Under the pieces are notes generated by a model. That model was given only the letters and a program-made list of their open reading frames with translations, did no database searches and was not told the DNA's origin. From an uncultured Gammaproteobacteria bacterium (GTDB lineage: Bacteria > Pseudomonadota > Gammaproteobacteria > Pseudomonadales > Ketobacteraceae), in assembly GCA_913063125.1 (NCBI GenBank), contig CAJXZM010000007.1:16120-80119 (forward strand): a DNA stretch of 64,000 nucleotides. Direction: 5' to 3'. The position numbers were made by a program, and so were the translations under genes. Shown piece after piece: positions 17,512 to 24,534 of this stretch. Numbering within the stretch: the first letter of the stretch is position 1; each line of letters opens with the position of its first letter.

Positions 17512-18234
17512 CTACGCGGTGGTTAAGCCCAGCTTACTGGCCTTAACCACCGCCTGGGTTCTATTATCCACTCCTAGTATCCGGTAGATTGTCGACATGT
17601 GCACACGCACAGTACCATCTGCAATATTTAACTCTCTGGCAATTTCTTTGTTCGATAATCCATTCGCCAAATTCTCCAAAATAGTTATCTGACGAGGGGT
17701 CAACAATTCTCTAATGCCATCACTCCGCGGTGGTTGCGTTACTCTTATGGGCGTTGGTATGTCATTGATTGATTGACCGCTTAGCTCTCCCATTGATAAC
17801 GCTATTTTGGGAATATAGATCCCTCCTGCCAAGACCAAATTTAACGCGCCGATCATCACTTCACTACGTGTGGACTTAGGGATATAACCCTGTACACCTT
17901 CTGCTAATGCGAGATTAATCAGCTGCTTCTCTTCGTTCGCCGATAGCACTACCACTGGTTGTAACGGATAGTGACCACGAATTGTTTTAATAGCTGCATA
18001 ACCGTCTACATCCGGCAATCCCATATCAAGTAAAACGATATCGAATACTGCCTCGCCATCGAGTATTTGCAGGGCGCTACTAAAATTCAACGCTACCTGC
18101 ACAGAGACATGTGGCCTTAACTGTGCGAGCATATGCTTAAATCCATCTACAAACAGCGGATGGTCGTCCACAAGTAGTATGTGTAGCGGGGCTGTTTCAT
18201 ACGTTATATCAATCAAGATGTATTCCGGATTCAA
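17512..18234 (-). CDS. NarL/LuxR-family response regulator
   Basis: About 240 residues. Receiver domain at 17-135 with acidic pocket VDDHP, phosphoacceptor D70 (VLLDMGLPDVDG) and conserved Lys in GYIPKS; LuxR-type helix-turn-helix at about 175-232 (LTPRQITILENLANG, NKEIARELNIADGTVRVHMS). It should bind DNA as a phosphorylated dimer. The start is uncertain: no in-frame ATG exists before the receiver, and the TTG at 18234 is the first option. It is divergent from the kinase gene at 18362, the usual arrangement of a cognate pair, and convergent with the protective-antigen-like gene, whose end is only 37 bases away. Confidence 0.9.
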   Translation of the reverse strand: MNPEYILIDITYETAPLHILLVDDHPLFVDGFKHMLAQLRPHVSVQVALNFSSALQILDGEAVFDIVLLDMGLPDVDGYAAIKTIRGHYPLQPVVVLSANEEKQLINLALAEGVQGYIPKSTRSEVMIGALNLVLAGGIYIPKIALSMGELSGQSINDIPTPIRVTQPPRSDGIRELLTPRQITILENLANGLSNKEIARELNIADGTVRVHMSTIYRILGVDNRTQAVVKASKLGLTTA

Positions 18235-18361
18235 ACATTGACTCTGAGAGAGTAGAACTACCTAAGTTAACATCATCCCCTGATCGAAGCGAAAACAGTT
18301 TTGAGCCACGTTAAACGTTAATACCAAAAAAGTGCAACAAAACATATCATGCCAGACCAAT

Positions 18362-20203
18362 ATGATTAAAAATGATCTTGAAAAACAAGTAACCCTAGAA
18401 AAACTTCAAAAGCTAACAGCCTCACTCTACCTGTCACTTGCCGCACAAGTGGCCATTGCTATCGTCATGGGTACCTATCTTAGAGATAAAACCAGTGACC
18501 TTCATTTCACTATCTTAGCCGTTGCATTTTTTACCCTACTAATAGGCTGCCTTATAGTAGGAGCTCTCTACCATAGAGATCAAAAAAATCACAAAATCGT
18601 CCAAAATTTCGACAATTATATGCACCTGGCAACCTTCTTCTCTTTTGCCCTGGGTGCATTTTGGTCAAGTGTCGCGCTTAGTCAACTCCACGCCCCTCTG
18701 AATCAACAGGTAATCCTAGTTCTGATTCTATTAGGGCAAACCGCTGCATCCGTTCTATCGTTAGCCCCCAATATTCGACTTTTCTACGCCGGCGTTCCTA
18801 TCAGTCTGGTACCATTAGGGATTGGCTTTATATGGCTAGACGATCAAATCCATACTCTTATTGGGGTATTGTTATTGCTCTTTTTTATTTTCATCACCTA
18901 CGTAGCCCATGCAGTCAATAAACTTGTCACTGAATCTATTCGGCTCCGATTAATTAATGACACACTTCTTATTGATAAATCTCAGCTTCTTGCCTCCGCC
19001 AGCCATGATTTACGTCAACCACTTCACGCCTTAGCGTTGTATATCTCTGCATTAGAACAAAACAAACGTACCGATCAAAAAATAATCACAAAAATCAAAT
19101 ACACAATACAGTCATTACAAAGTTTATTTGATGGTTTGTTAGATTTATCAAAATTAGATGCCAACGCAAGCGAACCCAAGATACAAAACGTACTCTGGTG
19201 CGATCTTAAAAGACAATTACACGATGAATTTATCATTCTTGCCAAACAAAAAGATATCAATATTCATTGGACGGATCAGAATGAATGTTTTGCTAGTGAT
19301 CCATTATTACTAGAACAAATTATTCGCAATCTTGTGGGTAACGCTATTCAATACACTCAAAATGGAAGTGTCACTCTTAGCTGCACTAAGAACCCTAAGC
19401 AGCCCGACAAAGTACACGTTAACATTACAGACACCGGTATTGGTATAGAGACACATAACCAAACAGATATTTTTAATGCCTACTGCTCAATTAAAACACC
19501 CCATTCTAATACAAGAAACCCCGGCTTAGGACTAGCCATTGCACAAAGGCTCGCTATTGCCATGGACCATGAGTTATCCCTTTCTTCTCAACATGGACAG
19601 GGTAGCTGCTTTTCAATATCCCTTAACAAAGGAACTACAAAAAATATTCAGACAAAAAGCTCAAAGACAAAACTCTATCTTAGCGAGAACCAACAAGAAT
19701 TGGCCAGCATTCTTCTTATCGACAACGATATATCCAACACCACACAACAACTACTGCGCTCATGGGGCTGCAACGTATTCTGTGCAAATACATTAACTCA
19801 AGCAGCTGAATACATAACAGAAGAAGGCTTTATTCCAGATGCTGTTATTATTAATACTCCTGTCATTAGCTCCAACTCGAATACAATAATTGACGACAAT
19901 CTAACACCTGAAAATAGCATACCATCAAAAACGAATGCCGTATCAGAATACAAGGCAATATCACTTATCCAGTCACTTATCCCCTCGCAGCACAGTGACA
20001 ACACCATACCTATTATGATTTTGGTAGATAGCATCAATAAAAACATTACCACGCCGAATCAATATAGAATACAAAAAGACAAGCTGAAGCCTGCGATACT
20101 TAGGGCATTTGTCATAAATGTTCGAGGTACCCAAGCATCCAATACTGACCCTGTTGAACACACATCACTTACATCGAAAACACCATCTATGCAAAAAGCA
20201 TAA
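18362..20203 (+). CDS. Membrane hybrid histidine kinase with degenerate receiver
   Basis: About 613 residues from ATG 18362 (an upstream GTG at 18332 is possible). Residues 20-185 hold about six hydrophobic membrane segments with no large periplasmic loop. The dimerisation box has H215 in ASASHDLRQPLHALALY, and the ATPase domain has the N box (IRNLVGNAIQ), G1 DTGIGIE and G2 GLGLAI, so kinase activity is expected. The C-terminal receiver-like domain (about 448-590) starts LLIDNDISN, but the phosphoacceptor position is N498 (AVIINTP), so it cannot be phosphorylated normally. Kinases with the HDLRQPLHAL box usually pair with NarL-type regulators, which fits the divergent neighbour. No strong ribosome binding site is seen. 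Confidence 0.88.
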   Translation: MIKNDLEKQVTLEKLQKLTASLYLSLAAQVAIAIVMGTYLRDKTSDLHFTILAVAFFTLLIGCLIVGALYHRDQKNHKIVQNFDNYMHLATFFSFALGAFWSSVALSQLHAPLNQQVILVLILLGQTAASVLSLAPNIRLFYAGVPISLVPLGIGFIWLDDQIHTLIGVLLLLFFIFITYVAHAVNKLVTESIRLRLINDTLLIDKSQLLASASHDLRQPLHALALYISALEQNKRTDQKIITKIKYTIQSLQSLFDGLLDLSKLDANASEPKIQNVLWCDLKRQLHDEFIILAKQKDINIHWTDQNECFASDPLLLEQIIRNLVGNAIQYTQNGSVTLSCTKNPKQPDKVHVNITDTGIGIETHNQTDIFNAYCSIKTPHSNTRNPGLGLAIAQRLAIAMDHELSLSSQHGQGSCFSISLNKGTTKNIQTKSSKTKLYLSENQQELASILLIDNDISNTTQQLLRSWGCNVFCANTLTQAAEYITEEGFIPDAVIINTPVISSNSNTIIDDNLTPENSIPSKTNAVSEYKAISLIQSLIPSQHSDNTIPIMILVDSINKNITTPNQYRIQKDKLKPAILRAFVINVRGTQASNTDPVEHTSLTSKTPSMQKA

Positions 20204-20298
20204 TACATTTGGCATATGGCGAACCCCTTATAAATCGATGAAAATAGCATCAATAGAACCCGTAAATATGTCGCTTGGGTTACAGGAGATTATTCTAC

Positions 20299-22191
20299 GT
20301 GAGCAAGCCAAAAATCGATAATACTGTTAACACTAAAGACCAGCATGGTCACCGAAATGATAAAAAAAATGCTCAATCCGTAGAAATATTCCAAGAACAG
20401 ATACGTGAGCTTTATTCCAACGTACCGCTAACCACAGGATTAACATTTTCCGGTGCTAGCATCATGACGTTCTTAGTTTGGAATATGGTAAATCCCGGCG
20501 AGCAAACGGCGGTTTTATTATGGCTGAGCACCTTTGCTTTATTAGCATTATCTAGAATGATCAATTTTTTTGTCTATTCACGCCATGAACATAAAATTGA
20601 CATTGAAGGAACACCTCTTAATCCTACCTTCTGGGCTCGAATCGAAGTTGTCCTAACCGCGCTCTATGGTTTTCTATTTGGAATATTTTTCTTTCTATTT
20701 TATGACGCTCAAAACTATGGGTTATTTTATCAAATACAAATGGCTACCTTTCTATTTTGTATGATTTTAGCATCCGCTAGTTTTTTATCCATTCATTTGC
20801 CCAGCTATATTGCATTAACCCTTAGTAGTGGATCCGTAGTCTGCATTCGATTACTTGCGGAAGCCGACTGGTTTCATATCACAATGCTTCCCATATTATT
20901 CCTTTTTAATATTATCGTTTTTAACTTTGTTAAAGGCATGAATCGACGCTTTAAGGAGTCTATTCAGGCGAGACTTGAAAATCTTGATCTTATACAAGCA
21001 TTAATGGAGAAAAAAGAAATTGCTGAAAAAACCAGTATCGGAAAGTCACGGTTTATTGCCGCGGCAGGCCATAACTTAAGACAGCCTTTACACGCCATTT
21101 CTCTCTGCGCCAGTAGCCTCGGGCATTTTATTGATAACGAGAAGGGTCATCATTCGTTATCAACAATCAATAAATCCGTTGCCGCGTTAGAGACCATGTT
21201 TAACAACTTATCCTATATTTCTCGATTTGATTCACGGGAAATGCAAAGTGAAATGCTACATTTCCCATTACAAGATGTGCATCAACGCATATTTAATACG
21301 TTCCAAGCCAGTGCCAAAGAAAAAAACTTGCAATTAACAATTGAAGAAACCAACGAATATACCTACTCCGATCCAGAATTGTACGAGGTAATACTCAATA
21401 ACCTTGTCAGCAATGCGATTGGCTATACCGAGTCAGGAGAGATTAATGTCTCAACTCAACGACAAAATGACAGTATCAAAATTCTAGTCTCCGATACAGG
21501 AATCGGAATACCTCACGATATACAAAACTCTATATTTGACGAAAATTATCCTTTAGAAAATTCGAAACAACATTCCAACGGCCTTGGCCTTGGCTTGGCC
21601 TTAGTACATCGCTTAGTGTCTATATTAGGCTTAGACCTTCAGTTCAATTCCTCTCCAATAGGCACACATTTTTCCCTCTATTTACCTATCGGGAAAAAAG
21701 CGAGTATATCCCACGCTATAACCCCGAATTCCAGCACGATACAATCAAGTTCTTTGCACAAGTCCGCTATCTATGGACTTTGTGTCTTAGTTATTGACGA
21801 TGATCAAGCCATACGGGAAAGCATGACCGCATTATTACAACAATGGGGATGTATTGTTCTCTCTGCACAATCAAGCACCGATGCAATACAACTGCTATCC
21901 AATTCACCACAGCGCCCTGATGCCATTGTTAGTGACTTTCAGCTACAACACAACCAAACCGGTATCAACGCTATCCACAATGTACGTGAATTCTGCCAAA
22001 TACCATATCTCCCAGCTCTCGTGGTTACGGCAGATAGAAGTGTCGATTTTAAACGCCATGGACTTAGTGAGAAGGACTTTCTCTTATACAAACCGGCAAA
22101 ACCCGCAGCAATTCTTGCTTTTTTATCCCATGCAGCAACAGTCGAAAAAGCACTGGTTAACCAGGAAAACATACCGTCGACAGAGGTTTAA
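20299..22191 (+). CDS. Membrane hybrid histidine kinase with intact receiver
   Basis: About 630 residues. GTG 20299 was chosen because AGGAG lies ten bases upstream; a TTG at 20275 lacks this. Six hydrophobic segments at about 45-210 precede a coiled linker and the phosphorylation box H258 in AAAGHNLRQPLHAISLC; the residue after His is Asn rather than the usual Asp or Glu. The ATPase domain is complete (NNLVSNAIG, DTGIGIP, GLGLGLAL). The C-terminal receiver (about 494-610) has VIDDD, phosphoacceptor D546 (AIVSDFQ) and Lys in LYKPAKP. It follows the first kinase by 95 bases with the same architecture, so the two look like diverged tandem duplicates. Confidence 0.88.
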   Translation: MSKPKIDNTVNTKDQHGHRNDKKNAQSVEIFQEQIRELYSNVPLTTGLTFSGASIMTFLVWNMVNPGEQTAVLLWLSTFALLALSRMINFFVYSRHEHKIDIEGTPLNPTFWARIEVVLTALYGFLFGIFFFLFYDAQNYGLFYQIQMATFLFCMILASASFLSIHLPSYIALTLSSGSVVCIRLLAEADWFHITMLPILFLFNIIVFNFVKGMNRRFKESIQARLENLDLIQALMEKKEIAEKTSIGKSRFIAAAGHNLRQPLHAISLCASSLGHFIDNEKGHHSLSTINKSVAALETMFNNLSYISRFDSREMQSEMLHFPLQDVHQRIFNTFQASAKEKNLQLTIEETNEYTYSDPELYEVILNNLVSNAIGYTESGEINVSTQRQNDSIKILVSDTGIGIPHDIQNSIFDENYPLENSKQHSNGLGLGLALVHRLVSILGLDLQFNSSPIGTHFSLYLPIGKKASISHAITPNSSTIQSSSLHKSAIYGLCVLVIDDDQAIRESMTALLQQWGCIVLSAQSSTDAIQLLSNSPQRPDAIVSDFQLQHNQTGINAIHNVREFCQIPYLPALVVTADRSVDFKRHGLSEKDFLLYKPAKPAAILAFLSHAATVEKALVNQENIPSTEV

Positions 22192-22227
22192 AGAGGCCGC
22201 TAGCCACTACAACGCTAAATTTTAGGC

Positions 22228-22262
22228 AAAAAAAACCGGTAGTCTTGGGGGAGAACTACCGG
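22228..22262 (-). terminator. Strong terminator downstream of selO
   Basis: On the minus strand CCGGTAGT and ACTACCGG pair perfectly (22262-22255 with 22243-22236) around a C-rich 11-base loop, followed by eight T (plus-strand A-run 22228-22235). It lies about 185 bases after the selO stop and probably ends the polA-DUF2237-selO transcript or a separate small RNA. Confidence 0.85.
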
Positions 22263-22330
22263 CCGGATACTACCCCTTGAGGAAGGGCAGTGGATTGCGG
22301 CTGAATTACTCGCTATTCAGCCTATCTGGG
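22263..22330 (-). other. Structured segment before the terminator (possible 3'-UTR RNA)
   Basis: Between selO and its terminator two more stems are visible: GGCTGAAT/ATTCAGCC at 22299-22322 (8 bp, 8-base loop) and CCCTT/AAGGG at 22274-22287. Read on minus, the loops are C-rich. Three stems in a row ending in a canonical terminator is the shape of a bacterial small RNA, but a promoter on the minus strand is not evident. Confidence 0.3.
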
Positions 22331-22447
22331 AACGTATACCTTAGCTTCAAAGTATTAGAGGGGCATGTTTGTCATTAGTTCATTAAAAAATGCATTAAAT
22401 TTATAATAACTACACAACGAAGAAATAAATGCCTTACGCCACCCGCT

Positions 22448-24136
22448 TTATGAACTGCAAGACAACATCGAACAACCAGCTCGATGACGAGCCCACTCCG
22501 GTCGCTTTTCCGCTAAGTGACTTTTTCCTTCTTGCTCGGTATAAGGTGTTTTTAGCACCTCCATTAACTCTTCCACACCCGAAAAGTCACCATTTTCCGC
22601 TTTATCAATCGCGGTTTGAGAAAGGTAGTTACGCAATACATATAACGGATTAATTGCATTCATTATTTGTTTACGCTCAATATTAGTCAGCCCTTCGGAT
22701 TCACAGCGCTTGGCATAGCGCTCCAACCATTGGTGCAACTGTAATGAATACTCTTCCGTTATTTGATCAGGTTGGTAATAGATATCCGCTAATATCGATT
22801 CATACGACCCAGAAGTCAACCCCCTTGACGACATAACATCAACCTCGGCCAAACATCGATAAAACAATGTCATATCCGTTTCAACCGATTGCAATAACGT
22901 TAATAAATCTTTAATCAAAACAGCATCCGACTGTTTTTCTTCCAAGATTGCCTGCTCTTCAGCTAATGGCTTTAGGCCCAGCTTTTCCAACTGCATCACT
23001 AAATGCCGTGCCTGATAATTTTCAGCAAATTGATTTAACGTTGCTTCTAGAACTTTTCGTCCCTCATCACTATTTTCGTCATCAACCAGTGGAAGAATGG
23101 TATTTGCAAGCTGCAATAAATTCCAGTGCGCTATCTGAGGTTGATGCTCAAAACGATAACGTCGATTAGAGGCATCCGTAGTATTCGGCGTCCAGGTAGG
23201 ATCATAATTTTCTAACCACCCATAAGGGCCATAATCAATCGTTAGCCCTAGAATTGACATATTATCCGTGTTCATCACACCATGAACAAACCCAACACGC
23301 ATCCAATGCAGCACCATCTCCAACGTACGCTCACTAACCTCTTGATACCATTGTAAAATGTTATCTTTTGTCGGTTCAACAATACCGGGAAAACTATCCG
23401 AAAAATCAGTGGTGATTGTATAATCCACCAGTTTTTTAACCAGATCGATATCACCACGAGACGCTGGTAATTGGAAATTACCAAACCGTGTAAAACTGGG
23501 TGCAACACGACATACAACAGCTCCCAACTCAGGCTTCGCATTGCCGTCATAAAACATATCTCGTACAACCGTATCCCCCGTTAACGTTAAACTTAACGCT
23601 CGGGTTGTCGGCACACCCAAATAGTGCATCGCCTCACTGCATAAAAACTCACGTACCGAGGAACGCAATACTGCTAATCCGTCTGCATTTCGGGAATAGG
23701 GAGTGATACCTGCACCTTTTAATTGCAAATACCAACGTTCGCCATGCTGATTGATCACTTCCCCCAAATTAATCGCTCGACCATCACCCAGTTGCCCAGC
23801 CCAATTACCAAATTGATGGCCGCCATAACACATGGAAAATGGTTGCATACTAGGTAACAATTCATTGCCCGAAAACACACGAACAAACTGCTCTGACTTA
23901 CCGCTATCATCTGACAAATCAAATAAACTCGCCACGCTGGATGAGTAAGCGACTAAAGAGGGGTTAACAGTTACTGCTGGCTTCACAAAGGAATAATAAG
24001 CACCTTCCACCTGGCGACAGAAATTCTCTGTTTCAGGGTCTCCCGGTAATTCACGAACAAAACGGTTATCAAAACACAAATCATTCAAACTGATCGGTTT
24101 TTTAGCTGATGTTATTGATGCTGTTGTTTTGTTCAT
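22448..24136 (-). CDS. selO: Protein adenylyltransferase SelO (YdiU/UPF0061)
   Basis: A 562-residue pseudokinase-fold enzyme that transfers AMP to Ser, Thr or Tyr of proteins, a response linked to oxidative stress. Core motifs are visible: GHQFGNWAGQLGDGRAINLG, LKGAGITPYSRNADG, LRSSVREFL, the catalytic-loop HGVMNTDNMS and the metal-binding IDYGPYG. The C-terminus ends in a cysteine-rich GCSMLSCSS, where eukaryotic relatives carry selenocysteine. It is about 75 residues longer than E. coli SelO as I recall. It is the last gene of a minus-strand run with DUF2237 and polA. Confidence 0.93.
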   Translation of the reverse strand: MNKTTASITSAKKPISLNDLCFDNRFVRELPGDPETENFCRQVEGAYYSFVKPAVTVNPSLVAYSSSVASLFDLSDDSGKSEQFVRVFSGNELLPSMQPFSMCYGGHQFGNWAGQLGDGRAINLGEVINQHGERWYLQLKGAGITPYSRNADGLAVLRSSVREFLCSEAMHYLGVPTTRALSLTLTGDTVVRDMFYDGNAKPELGAVVCRVAPSFTRFGNFQLPASRGDIDLVKKLVDYTITTDFSDSFPGIVEPTKDNILQWYQEVSERTLEMVLHWMRVGFVHGVMNTDNMSILGLTIDYGPYGWLENYDPTWTPNTTDASNRRYRFEHQPQIAHWNLLQLANTILPLVDDENSDEGRKVLEATLNQFAENYQARHLVMQLEKLGLKPLAEEQAILEEKQSDAVLIKDLLTLLQSVETDMTLFYRCLAEVDVMSSRGLTSGSYESILADIYYQPDQITEEYSLQLHQWLERYAKRCESEGLTNIERKQIMNAINPLYVLRNYLSQTAIDKAENGDFSGVEELMEVLKTPYTEQEGKSHLAEKRPEWARHRAGCSMLSCSS

Positions 24137-24151
24137 AAATTCGTATCCCTA

Positions 24152-24532
24152 TTAATTTAAATCCGCAGCAAACTGTCGCAGTAATGACAATGGAATAATC
24201 TCTAATGCTTTTTTATGGGTTCGTGTTAAATGCACTCTTGGCGCCATGTCTTGATCATAAGCCTCTTGCCAACGCGCAGCACACAAACACCATCGATCAC
24301 CCGGTGCTAAACCTGGAAAACCATACTCCGGCATGGGTGTTGAAAGGTCATTACCTCGAAAACGAGAATATTCCAAAAACTCTTTGCTAACGGCGATACA
24401 AACCGTATGAGAACCAACATCCTGTTCATTGGTATTACAACAACCGTCTCGGAAAAAGCCTGTTAATGGTTCTTCACTACAAGCTTCCAATGGTTCATCA
24501 AATACATTCAACGATTCATCTTTTTCAATCAT
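24152..24532 (-). CDS. DUF2237 family protein
   Basis: A 126-residue protein matching the DUF2237 pattern almost throughout: NVFDEPLEACS, GFFRDGCCNT, DVGSHTVC, RGNDLSTPMPE, FPGLAPGDRWCLCAARWQEA and KALEIIPLSLL. The conserved cysteines (GCC, WCLC) suggest metal or redox chemistry, but no function is established that I know of. It begins two bases after the polA stop codon and is followed 15 bases later by selO, so the three form one operon. No signal peptide is visible. Confidence 0.9.
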   Translation of the reverse strand: MIEKDESLNVFDEPLEACSEEPLTGFFRDGCCNTNEQDVGSHTVCIAVSKEFLEYSRFRGNDLSTPMPEYGFPGLAPGDRWCLCAARWQEAYDQDMAPRVHLTRTHKKALEIIPLSLLRQFAADLN

Positions 24533-24534
24533 GA

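Noticed and set aside
22236..22330. CsrA/RsmA sponge RNA on the plus strand (several GGA motifs in loops)
   Set aside because: The only good terminator T-run is on the minus strand and no plus-strand promoter or terminator is visible.
22448..22480. Selenocysteine at the C-terminus of SelO
   Set aside because: The codons read as Cys (CSMLSCSS) and the frame ends in an ordinary stop after them.
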